Of a stretch of DNA of 64,000 bases, positions 54,399 to 64,000 are shown one piece after another; position 1 is the first letter of the stretch, and each line of letters begins with the position of its first letter. Origin of the DNA: Ecdyonurus torrentis (Eukaryota; Arthropoda; Insecta; Ephemeroptera; Heptageniidae); contig OX439137.1 of assembly GCA_949318235.1 (NCBI GenBank), forward strand, positions 16,956,781 through 17,020,780, read 5' to 3'. A program made the translations under genes and the position numbers. Under the pieces are notes generated by a model that did not search any database, was not told the DNA's origin, and worked only from the letters and a program-made list of their open reading frames with translations.

Positions 54399-57300
54399 TT
54401 AGTCCCTAGACGAGGCTCCAATGATAGTTAAGATGTACATGAAGATATTGACGACGTCTAGGTACAGGTTGAGAGCTGCGAAGATGTATTCCTCAGGGGA
54501 GATAGAATATTTATGTTTACCCCCCATCATCATCTGCGTGTCGTACACCAGGTACATGGAGAATATGATGGCGCCACACGAGGCGTACACCAGGGTGATC
54601 GTACGTCCAGGGAAAAACATGGCGATGAAGCCAAACAACATGAGGACGATGACGGCAACGAAGAGCATGCCGCCCATCATGGTGAAGTCCCACCTGGTCT
54701 GGAAGGCGAAGAGAGTGAGGGCCAAGCATACCCCGGCACAGATACCAACTGCCAGGAGTACGGACTCTGTTTTATACATGCTGCTGGCCATGCCTAGCAT
54801 GAAGGCCTCGGCAGCTGTGAAGATACCTGTGTACATAACGTCAGCGTTAGTTATTTATACATACAATCTAAATATACAGTCAACCGGGGTGAAATTGAAC
54901 GCTTTTGGTTGTATATTATAGCATATCTCAGCCAATGAATTTTTTTCAGGAAAACAACAAATAATGGTGGTGTAACTTACTTAGTACTAGGTTAATCAAG
55001 TCCAATATTTAAAATTTCATTTCACACCACAGAGAAAAAAAAATAGGTGTGTTCAATTTCACCCCGGTAACGGGGTGAAATTGAACACCTAGTTTTAAAA
55101 AATTATTACTGGCTTTGGGCTGAATTTTAAGTCTTAAACTACCATGTTCCTAATTACTAGGGGTCTTCTTATATGATGTAACAACTCCAGGTCCACCCCC
55201 AAACCCCCTAATTAATTTTTTTTAATTTGATTTCCCAAAAAGTCACTTTAAGAATATATTCAGAAGGAAATCGATGCATATTTAAACAAAATGAAGTTCA
55301 TTTTTCTATTTAAGCAACTTAATTTCAAAATTTATATTGTCTGAATGGTATTTGTTAGTTCACCTTTAATTAATTTTAATTAGTAATTATTTTACTAGAT
55401 TGCAAAAACTCAATGTTAAAGATAGGGGGAAAAAATAATATTTGATTTTCCAGCTGAATTTTTGGTTATGGGTATATTTATTATTACTAATGGAGGTGGT
55501 GTCCCTAATTTTTGGCTACCTGGCACCCTTGACCCTGAAATGACCCTGTCTTCTTTAAAATTTTATTTTAGAGAAAATTCAACAGCACCATTAAATTCCT
55601 AGACCCTCAAAACCTAAGAATTGACACTTTGGTCATTCACATGTCATTAATTATACTTCGTAGGAGAGGGTCCTGACCCTCTCCTTTCCTTTCAAAATAG
55701 TCTTCACCTGGGAACAGGTTGAGATATTTTGTCAAGTAAGATGTTGATATATAGTTTTTTTGGGGCAAGCAATCCAGTGGTGAGGTTAAAATTTTGCTTA
55801 GTGGCAAGGAAAACATTTTCAGGGTCACTTAAGGGTCAAGGGTCAGATTATAATTATGGTACTCATTGCATTCTACAGCCTCTAAAATACAAAATGCCAA
55901 GGTTTCAGAATGATACAGCTAAATTAAATTTTAAGGCCTATAATACTTAACATGGGAAATGTGTTCTAAGTCACCCTGAGTAGGTGTTCAATTTCACCCC
56001 GGAGAATAAATTAGGCTATTAAAAATATACCTCTTGCCTAATTGCAATAAAATTTGGTATGCATGGTCAGGAAGCTATATGTGATAGGATGGTACCAGAT
56101 TCATATGCTATCTTTCACCCCACCACCCTCCAGGGTAGGAATTTTAAGGGTGTTTGTTTATTGTTAACTTTTCCACTTCTTGGAAAATAATTTATTCTGG
56201 AAAAACAAATTACTAAGAGAACTCAAAAAGCCAGCAAAATTAAATTTGGACATCTGCACTATTCATTCATTTCATTCATTCATTCATTTTATTAATTAAA
56301 CACACTTGGTGTACAACATAACATATTATTTTACAAATTACAATAATAAACTATAATTAGCTACCTAAATTATTCTCTTGGGCATATGCCGTTAGACTAA
56401 TGCTGCGATTAGTACATTTTAGCAAATGATATTGCTCACATTGTTCACCACACAGCTTACATTTACATTGTGTACCACACTCGTGGAACTCTTTAATTAT
56501 ACAAATCTTATGGTGAAACCCGTGCACTGCAAATCTAGTAAAAATGTGTCTATTTTTAAAGTTTGGGTTTTTCCAGTTAACATTACTAAAGGCTGGGGTA
56601 TTGTAAAAAGATAGGTTGATGTCCTCAGACTTATCAACTCTTCTTTTGATAAATGTTTTAAACACTATGCACACAAAATTTTTTTAGGTTAGTGGCACCA
56701 CCCACTATTGAGAAACAAGGGTTTAAAGTTAAAATAAGCAAGCGTTCAATTTCACCCCGGGTGTTCAATTTCACCCCGGTTGACTGTAACTCATTGGGGA
56801 ATATAATAGAATAGAATAGAGAGAGGAGAGGAGAGGAGAGGAGAGGAGAGGAGAGGAGAGGAGAGGAGAGGAGAGGAGAGGAGAGGAGAGGAGAGGAGAG
56901 GAGAGGAGAGGAGAGGAGAGGAGAGGAGAGGAGAGGAGAGGAGAGGAGAGGAGAGGAGAGGAGAGGAGAGGAGAGGAGAGGAGAGGAGAGGAGAGGAGAG
57001 GAGAGGAGAGGAGAGGAGAGGAGAGGAGAGGAGAGGAGAGGAGAGGAGAGGAGAGGAGAGGAGAGGAGAGGAGAGGAGAGGAGAGGAGAGGAGAGGAGAG
57101 GAGAGGAGAGGAGAGGAGAGGAGAGGGGAGGGGAGGGGAGAGGAGAGGAGAGGAGAGTGGAGGAGAGGAGAGGAGAGGAGAGGAGAGGAGAGGAGAGGAG
57201 AGGAGAGGAGAGGAGAGGAGAGGAGAGGAGAGGAGAGGAGAGGCATAACAAAGGCAAACTAAAGTAAACTAGATTTGTGCTGTAGGTTGCAGTCCAGAGC

Positions 57301-58496
57301 TTGCTTACCCAAGAAGACGAAGTTCATGGGAGCCTTACGTCTGACGTTGCCACAGCATGACATGGCGATGAGACAGACGAACACCGCCACCAGAGCAAGC
57401 CACCACAGCCACTGGTTCTGGCGCACAAATATCTTGGTGGGCTCATGATACGTGAAGAGAGCGATCACTCCCACAGTCAGCGACAGCTGGACCATCAGGA
57501 TGCCGTACACCTTGCTGCAATTAGATATATTAGAATATTTTCTCTACCTCACGTGCGTCCCTGTATAAGCTCATACTCTCTCCCATTACACAATTTATAC
57601 TATCTATCTATCTGTGTATTTATATCTAATCTTTTTAATTATCAACTATGGCAAAGACGATTTTTGTCTAATATATTTAAAAATAATAATAATAAAGCCA
57701 GTGTAGACACCCATGTGCTCGTAAGGTGAAGCAGTTCTGGTGAAGCAGTTCTTTCTTACCGAATGAAGCCATGTCTGATGGACTTGTCGGTAAAATCAAA
57801 GCCCTCGGTGTCCGTCAGAGGATTCTCTGCGTCGTTGTAGCCCCCGTACATTGCGTTTGGGTGGAGAGGTGGCGGAGCAAATGGAATACCTCCCTAAAAC
57901 ACACAAAATTTATATGTTTTATTATTTTTAGCTTGACAGGTTTCCACAGTTTCTTCACTGTGTTAAGGCAAATGCTGGGATGTTTGCTAGGTCATGATTC
58001 AGATGAACCAACACAAACTACGACACAGGGGTTGCAAGACGTGGGCAAGATGTTACTCAATGAGATTTAGTGAACATTTTGGAACAAAACAAATAATAAT
58101 TAATAAGAAATACAGATACAGTGAATTGTAAAATATTTTGCCACGTTTCTAAATAAATGATGCATTTATCAGGGTATTTTAACAATAATAATAAAACTAA
58201 AATAAACACCAAACCCATGGGTTAAAAACATACTTTTTTAAATTACAGTCCTACTAAAAAAACACATTAATGTAACCACCACTCATAGTTATAAAAAAGG
58301 AGACATTTATTTATTTATTTTTAAATAACAATAAATTTAAAATGACCAACCATACACAGCTGAAAAAAATGCATTTTTTACTTTTTATATAACACAGCTC
58401 AAAAACTGTGGGTGGAAAAAAAATTAATTGTTTGGTTTAGAATGAAAAAATAGAACATGAGAAATTAGAGCACCATTCTTTGAAATTATTTAGAAG

Positions 58497-58530
<34 letters not shown>

Positions 58531-59620
58531 TAAAGCAATGTTTAGTGCATTAAAATTCCAAATTCCAAATATGTTTGTCATTTCTATCTCCTACAATGAT
58601 ATACAAAACATTGTACATAAGCAGTTTCTTGTTTAAACAAAAACAATGACAAATGATAGTCAAACTTATACACTAAAAAATGCACAATATGCGTGGTAGA
58701 TGAGAAATATATTGTGATGACAATATTTTATGCAAGCGTTTTTTATTTAATTTTTCACATTGATATTTTATATATGATAAAAAACAACTTTTATTTATAC
58801 ATGAACTCTTGATAGCATATTGTAATTTAATTTTTGGTTAAAAACAAATAAAATGATTAAAATACATAAAAACATAGCCTCAAAAAATAGCATCAAATAA
58901 TTTGAATTCCTCTCCCATTAACTATCAAAATTAGACAATTTTACTTTGCATTAACTTTCGAAACATGGTGCTCTAACTTCTATTGTTCTATTTCTATCCT
59001 GTTGTTTTAGTATCATTAACCACAATGGGTTTTTCATATATTTATTGATAATCAAAGAAAAGGATAGGAAAAACCAACAAGCGCCTTACCACGATGAGGT
59101 CCGCAGCTTGGTGAAAATCTTGATGGCACAGCTGACACAAATATTTACAAGTTTCCTAACTTGTTTACTAGTAAATTGTAAATATTTATGTAACATGTGC
59201 CATCAAGATTTTCACCGAGCTGCTGACCTCATCGTGGTAAGGCACTTGTTGGTTTCTCCTATCCTTTTTTTTTTTTTTATTATTATCAATTCAAACTGAA
59301 ATGGTTTTAACCTTTCCTAACTAATTACATTTTCATATATTTAAATTAGACAAAAAAAGAAAAGAAAAAGTAAAGTAAAAAGTTAAAGTAGTGTACACAC
59401 AGGAGAATAGAAACAGGTGTACAGCTAGGTTGAGGTGCACGTACCTGTGGTGGTGGGACGCCGCCTCCAAATGGAATTCCCGCACCAGGGAAACCTTGCT
59501 GGGGGTAGGTGGGTGCTCCTGGCTGCTGAGGGTAGGGGGGTGGTGCACCACCAGGGTAACCCTGACCTGGATAACCTTGACCTGGATAGCCTTGACCTGG
59601 GTAGAACCCTGGCACAGGAC
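54399..59620 (-). CDS. GRINA: Lifeguard/TMBIM family membrane protein (GRINA-like)
   Basis: Four minus-strand exons are clear: 59620-59445, 57893-57760, 57514-57309 and 54826-54399 (stop TAA). They join in phases 0, 2 and 1 to give about 314 residues. The first is a Gly/Pro/Tyr-rich cytosolic N-terminus (repeated PGQGY), as in GRINA/LFG1. The second leads to GFDFTDKSIRHGFIRK. The rest is the seven-helix TMBIM domain: YGILMVQLSLTVGVIALF, LWWLALVAVFVCLIAMSC, AVGICAGVCLALTLFAFQT, FVAVIVLMLFGFIAMFF, VYASCGAIIFSMYLVYDTQ, and the typical C-terminus GGKHKYSISPEEYIFAALNL with YLDVVNIFMYILTIIG. Acidic residues that tune calcium leak in this family (YDTQ, LYLDVVN) are kept. Members sit in ER/Golgi membranes and restrain apoptosis and calcium release. 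The start codon is on an upstream exon, because 59620 follows an acceptor in phase 1. A candidate is at 62582-62603. Confidence 0.95.
54875..56788. mobile_element. TA-flanked transposon (Tc1/mariner-pogo type) in a Lifeguard intron
   Basis: CAGTCAACCGGGGTGAAATT at 54877 and its complement ending at 56786 are terminal inverted repeats. TA at 54875-54876 and 56787-56788 is the target duplication. The inner motif TTCAATTTCACCCCGG recurs at 55052-55068, inverted at 55073-55090, and at 55987-56003, 56744-56760 and 56763-56779. There is no DDE transposase. A minus-strand frame at 56674-56357 is discussed separately. Confidence 0.85.
56357..56674 (-). pseudogene. Possible zinc-knuckle fragment of a retroelement protein
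   Basis: This open frame of 105 codons has no clear start context. It contains CGTQCKCKLCGEQCEQYHLL followed by KC, a Cys/His cluster like the zinc knuckle after the reverse transcriptase of some non-LTR elements. FTRFAVHGFHHKI before it is also similar to that region. It lies inside the TA-flanked element, so it may be captured sequence. A chance frame is possible. Confidence 0.25.
56817..57243. repeat. (GGAGA)n pentanucleotide array, 425 bp
   Basis: Pure purine on the plus strand apart from a single T near 57158, with a GGGGAGGGG patch at 57125-57140. It lies in the Lifeguard intron, with pyrimidines on the transcribed-sense strand. The Ser-Pro-Leu-Leu frames on the minus strand are artefacts. 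Confidence 0.97.
57894..59057. other. Lifeguard intron sequence
   Basis: Contains a possible decayed SINE piece at 57948-58000 (GGTTTCCACAGTTTCTT, AAGGCAAATGCTGGGATGTT) and a poly-A run at 58499-58528. Confidence 0.4.
59058..59268. repeat. Near-perfect foldback in a Lifeguard intron
   Basis: The left arm from AAAGGATAGGAAAAACCAAC matches the complement of the right arm with few mismatches over about 95 bp. Shared blocks include CCTTACCACGATGAGGTC and GTGAAAATCTTGATGGCAC, with a loop of about 20 bp. Confidence 0.9.
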
Positions 59621-59799
59621 CTGAACAAAAAACATCAATCTTAACATTGGAACATCATTATATACTTATTAATTAAGCTTATATAATTAATATAAAATGT
59701 ATATTAACAAATAATATTGTATAATATATACAAGTAGGCTTCAGACACTGCAGTTCAGCAGCTACCTATAGTTTACATGGACAACAAAAAACACTTTAG

Positions 59800-60240
59800 C
59801 GAGGGTGTATCCATATGACGTCATATTTAATGTGATTGGACGCCATACTGGAGTAATGAATAACATTGCCCAGCATAGGAAACCCCCCTTTTTAATTTTT
59901 TTATTATTATTATTTTTATTTTTTTTCGTTATTTTTCTCACATTTGGTCTACGCGCGCATAAACCAGGCGAGCTGTGACGTCAGTGACCGCTCGCATCAT
60001 TTTGTGAATGGACAATAAATACGAAATCAACGACTTTGACCAAATCAACGTCAATTTTCTAGTTTCTTAAAATATTACACAAATTTTTTGTTCAAGCTGT
60101 TCCACGTACGTCTTGAACAACATCAAAACTCTCACAAATATTGCGAAGTATTTTTAAACTGTCATTTTGTCACACCTACTCATGTTATTTAGTGCTGACA
60201 TATGGCGTCGACTTGAATATGTATGCTATCACCCCATAGG
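59800..60240 (+). repeat. MITE family 1, copy with an internal insertion
   Basis: The left end GGGTGTATCCATATGACG with a CRE at 59816-59823 and the usual blocks are present. They are interrupted near 59945-60070 by GC-richer sequence carrying a further CRE (59976-59983). The right end is ATGCTATCACCCCATA. Confidence 0.75.
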
Positions 60241-60628
60241 ATCAAAGTAGATTTGGTGATTTAAGTTATATTTCTTAGCCAAGCAAATTGAAGCTCACAC
60301 CCAAATATACGAAGACCAACTTCTTACTGAGCGTGGAGCCAATATTTATCAATCCAATTTACTTCCTGGCTTGCTTGCTTATCATGTTCACTTCAAGTTA
60401 CTAGTTTTAGAACACGATTGCAGCTTTTTATAGCAACAAAATCCAGAGATAACATTTATTTTACTATGCCGCGTGCGTATATGTATGTAAAACCACACAA
60501 GGTTCTCTGTTGTGGCGACTGCACTTTATTTCCTCATATACTGCCGGATTTCTCGGATTTCTAGCAAAAGGATTATTTTTCTATGTTACATTTTATACAA
60601 CGCCAAAACCAATATAATATCTTTGCAA

Positions 60629-60663
<35 letters not shown>

Positions 60664-61375
60664 GCACTAGGAATAAACTTTTTTTTTTTTTTTTTTTTTT
60701 TGCATTTTGTTGCTTTGTTGCTTTTCTTGCTTTTTTGGTTGTTGTTTTTCTCGCTATCAAAATTTCAGAAAAAAAAAACGCAGACAATTATTAAATAAAT
60801 GACAAGTATTATTATTATTATTATTTATTTATTTATTTTTTACTTCCCGCGCTAAAACCAAACTGATTCGATGAAATGATCGTGATCTGATCGTGGTTGG
60901 TTCGAAAAACGTTCGATCGACTACAACACTGCAAAAAATATCATTTGAACAACTAACTTAATAACAATGAAAGCGCTTTTCTTAATTCTTTCTTTTTTTC
61001 TTTTCTTTCCTCTTCTTTTATTTATTTATTTATTTATTTATTTTTTGCTGATGTATTTACAAGTTAAAAATTATGCTGTAATACAAAATAAAATTTACAG
61101 CTTAGAGGTGCTTTGCTGTACAGTACAGTAACATTTTGCATGCTAGCCAGTGTACATGTTGATTTGCGTGCACAGAGCGATCAGAGTGTGTGTGACAAAA
61201 GCAGATCGAGGTGCTACATGAGAGAGAATTTGTTTTTGATATAACACATATGAAAATAATTGGACGTAATAGCTGGCGTCACGTCATCGCGAGAGAGAGA
61301 GAGAGCACCCAAAAAACAGGCCAAAAGAGTATATAAAAATGAAAGAAGAAAAAGCAAACATAGTTCACAGAATAT
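60241..61375. other. Gene-free stretch
   Basis: Contains (GAA)n near 60643, poly-T near 60680, and TTA/TTTA repeats near 60810 and 61020. No exon is recognised. Confidence 0.5.
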
Positions 61376-61560
61376 TCTTAAATTTTGCTGCATTTATGTC
61401 ATTATATAGCATAAACGGTTGCTAAATTGGAACATAAATAATTATACTGTACAACATAATATTTATGCTATGTAACAAAGTTATTATGCAATGTTGCATA
61501 GATTATGCTGTACTGAACAAAGTGTGCTGAAAATGAGCTAGCATAATTATTATGTGTAGT
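61376..61560. repeat. GCATAATTTATGC-family repeat
   Basis: ATTATGCTGTACTGAACAAA and GTGCTGAAAATGAGCTAGCA are shared with 21226-21300 and 29700-29870. Confidence 0.65.
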
Positions 61561-61582
61561 TATTTATTTAGTTCTTGTACAT

Positions 61583-61584
<2 letters not shown>

Positions 61585-61627
<43 letters not shown>
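61585..61627. repeat. (GA)n microsatellite
   Basis: A pure GA run of about 42 bp. Confidence 0.97.
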
Positions 61628-61630
<3 letters not shown>

Positions 61631-61822
61631 ACGCGACAATGCAATAGATGACTTGTTATTATTATATTGACTGTGCTAACTACTTTGAGCTGCTAACAAA
61701 CTACGTTACGTATGTCAGGCAAACAGTTCCCGTTGTAAGATTTACAAATTTAAAAATTGATACAAACTATACTATAATTGCAATCTCTAACAAAATTTAC
61801 GCGCCAATAAACAACAATAATG

Positions 61823-61924
61823 CTGTTCGTAAACCCTGTTCTCTGCTACTAAAATGACGATTGGCTATGGTTAATCAAACGGAATGCGCATTTTTTGGTG
61901 CAAGAAAACAGGGTTTACGAACAA
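61823..61924. repeat. 100-bp inverted-repeat element
   Basis: GTTCGTAAACCCTGTTCTC at the left pairs with the complement of AGAAAACAGGGTTTACGAAC at the right. Confidence 0.75.
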
Positions 61925-62039
61925 CACTAATGTAATTGGAAAAAAAAAAGAATTTTAAATTTATAATCACTTTGTTACAATATGCACGTACAAAAATATC
62001 TCCGGTATTGGCGATTGTTTTTGGGAAATCAGCCAGGGA

Positions 62040-62560
62040 TATACGTAAACCTTGGGAAATCAGCTATTTTTTATTCTTATTATTTGTCTTACATACTAAC
62101 ACAAGTATATTTTGAAACTGGTAAAATGAGTTATTTTCCTATGCAGCCCATGTTATTAAGTGCTCCAACATGGCGTCGACTTTATAGGCATAGACAACAT
62201 GAAAACATAAGCATTTATATCACAAATCACTTGATATGGGACTTACATAAATAACTTTAGTTTGTCTTAAAACCCAACTGTAGCTCCGTAGCAGTGATAA
62301 GAAAATTTATATTTATGCAACCTGCACAACATTTTCATACTAGTTTTTTCATGTTTCTCACGTCATAAACAGAAATATTCACACAAATTGCATACTTTCA
62401 GTTTTTTCACGTTCTCTTGTGTGGGGGCCACATTTACGTTCTGGTAAAAATTATTATCAGTTTTGTAGATCACATTTTGTGTTTAATGATAAAAAAAGAA
62501 CTTGTTGTTTTATGTGGTCTATGCCTTTAATATGAATGCAAACACCCTATATACACTATA
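62040..62560 (+). repeat. MITE family 1 carrying a nested MITE family 2
   Basis: Family 1 body runs to GGCGTCGACTTTA at about 62184. Family 2 (62181-62530, CRE mutated to TCACGTCA) then interrupts it. The family 1 tail resumes as TTAATATGAATGCAAACACC and CTATATA. The break is exactly at family 1's TTAA. Confidence 0.9.
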
Positions 62561-62581
62561 GTAATGAGTTATAGTAATCAC

Positions 62582-62603
62582 CTGCATTGGTCAAGAGATG
62601 CAT
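62582..62603 (-). CDS. Candidate first coding exon of the Lifeguard gene
   Basis: On the minus strand ATGCATCTCTTGACCAATGC, then AG before GTGATTA, gives MHLLTNA plus one base. That is phase 1, the phase required by the acceptor at 59620. A short upstream frame precedes it. The donor is moderate and nothing else supports the exon, so other first exons remain possible. Confidence 0.25.
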
Positions 62604-62854
62604 ACGATGTAAAGTCACCAAATATTGGACATCAAACTATGTAACTGCGGTGATATAAACACGTACAAATGTGACACATAATTTGGTCGGGCGCGATGTA
62701 AAAAGTTCCGCACGACATACATGACAAAGTACTTTGTGACTTGCACGTCAATTAAATATGGAGGACAAATCAATACTGACCGCCGGCGATACATGCATAC
62801 CTCAAGTGTCGCTGTATTTTTATTGTTTTATTTTAACATGCAGATGTAAATATA

Positions 62855-62940
62855 CGGTGTATGCACATGACGTCATATTTAATGCGCTTGGACGCCATAC
62901 TGGAGTAGTGAATAACATTGCTCAGCATAGGACAAACTTA
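62855..62940 (+). repeat. MITE family 1, solo left end
   Basis: CGGTGTATGCACATGACGTC with the CRE at 62868-62875 through GCTCAGCATAGGACAAAC. No body follows. Confidence 0.85.
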
Positions 62941-63640
62941 CAAGGGAACATTTTTCCTTGTCACTCGTGGATTAAGCTCTAATTTATACCAAAGATTACC
63001 CTACCGATATGATGGCCCATGGTAGGAAACTTAGCCGTAAAGCTGTGAAATTTCAGTCAAAAGGGCCTATCTGCTTTAACATGGGGTTAAATGGGACAAA
63101 AATCTAAATTTTCTTAGATTGTTTTGAAACTGACATATATTATGTAAAAAGTGATTTTCTTTTCGAAAAAAATCATTAAAAAATTCTCGGACCCATAATA
63201 AGGGGCCCACGGGCCCAAAATCTGCTTTTTCTGGTATTTTTTGTGCTTTTTAGCTTATATCAATTTGAATTCTATATGTATGATCATTTTAGTTATAGAA
63301 ACACGTTTCTTATAAAATTTCAAATCAAAATATATGCGTTATGCGTTGGTACAATCTAATACTGTAAAGAAAAACGGCCCTGAAACGGAAAAATGACCCA
63401 TAAATATGGCAATAACATGCGTTTAAATGGGCTAAAAATGAAATCTTAAGAGATTTTTTTTAAACTAACATATAATATGTAAAAAGTGATGTTCTTTTCG
63501 AAAAAAATCATTTAAAAAATCTGGGACCCATATTTAGGGGCCCGCGGGCCCAAAACCTGCTTTTCTGGTAGTTTCTGGTGCTTTTTAGCTCACATCAATT
63601 TGAATTCTATATGTATGCTCACTTTAGGTACTGTAACACG
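62941..63640 (+). repeat. Tandem duplication, period about 335 bp
   Basis: The blocks GTAAAAAGTGAT (63144 and 63479), GGGCCC-rich segments (63200 and 63540) and CAATTTGAATTCTATATGTA (63261 and 63597) recur in order. Copies are diverged. Confidence 0.8.
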
Positions 63641-64000
63641 TTAGTTATTATTGTTATAATCAAAGATGTGCTATTTCTATCAAAAAAACTGAAATTATGT
63701 TACTTAAAACGGCCCCTGATTTGGGATTATTACTCCTAGAAGTAGCATTACGATATACAGGCCGATGCAGCCGACTTTCGGTGCAAGATAGCCTAAAAAG
63801 TGCAAGACAATGACCCACATTATTTTGGTCTAATTAAGCAAAAAAACACATTAAATGTTCAAAAATGTAAAAAAAAAAGTCTCCTCATAAGCTCCTGTAT
63901 ATAAAAAAAATTACGCTCCAAAAATCGTCAAAAAACGACCCAATTTTGTAACATTCATAAAAATACTGAAACCCCTCAAAAACTACAAAACCTACAAAGT
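63641..64000. other. Window edge, no gene seen
   Basis: AT-rich sequence with A runs. No feature can be supported. Confidence 0.5.

Noticed and set aside
54421..54921. 166-codon plus-strand frame and other frames at 54513-54797
   Set aside because: Antisense and shifted shadows of the last Lifeguard exon.
56658..57257. Frames of 150-200 codons reading Ser-Pro-Leu-Leu repeats on the minus strand
   Set aside because: Pure translation of the pentanucleotide array. No unique protein sequence.
62758..62982. Frame starting ATGGAGGACAAATCAATACT
   Set aside because: It looked like a first exon, but it runs into a solo MITE end and no donor follows the plausible part.

Overview
The window is animal (metazoan) nuclear DNA. 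It is strongly AT-rich, its genes are split by introns with ordinary GT-AG borders, and it carries many microsatellites, a tRNA-derived SINE and many small inverted-repeat transposons (MITEs). The gene content (a TRPA-type ankyrin channel, a Lifeguard/TMBIM membrane protein, a sushi-domain receptor-like protein, and NlpC/LRAT-like small proteins) fits an aquatic invertebrate. A sponge or other early-branching animal is my guess, but the sequence does not prove it.

Layout. 0-3.5 kb: repeats (foldbacks, a MITE with a triplicated end, a duplicated segment). 3.5-12 kb, plus strand: two tandem two-exon paralogues of a small LRAT/NlpC-like protein. The first keeps a candidate His/Cys pair and the second has lost both. 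12-16 kb: CCATGG-rich palindromes, a perfect 58-bp palindrome and two hAT-like elements with 8-bp target duplications. 16.1-20.4 kb, minus strand: a three-exon small type I membrane protein of unknown family. 20.4-30.3 kb: SINE, MITEs and long microsatellites, with no convincing gene. 30.3-34.7 kb, plus strand: a two-exon TRPA-like cation channel of about 1002 residues. 34.7-38.4 kb: SINE and MITEs. 38.4-42.7 kb, plus strand: a four-exon type I membrane protein with a Cys-rich exon, a sushi-like exon, a transmembrane segment and a cytoplasmic tail. 42.7-54.4 kb: repeats, including a 1.66-kb TTAA element and a 105-bp tandem array of hairpins. 54.4-59.6 kb, minus strand: four exons of a Lifeguard (GRINA-like) gene whose first coding exon may lie near 62.6 kb. 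59.6-64 kb: MITEs and a tandem duplication.

The genes do not form an obvious pathway. Three of the five loci encode membrane proteins (channel, receptor-like, anti-apoptotic/ER-Golgi). All confirmed introns have matching phases across exons, which supports the models.

The most striking non-gene signal is the palindromic octamer TGACGTCA (CRE, the CREB/ATF site). I count about 26 copies by eye, most of them inside several unrelated MITE families. At this base composition less than one would be expected by chance. Other notable signals are a set of TTAA-flanked MITE families (one copy nested in the TTAA of another MITE), repeated foldbacks inside introns, and the 105-bp hairpin array.
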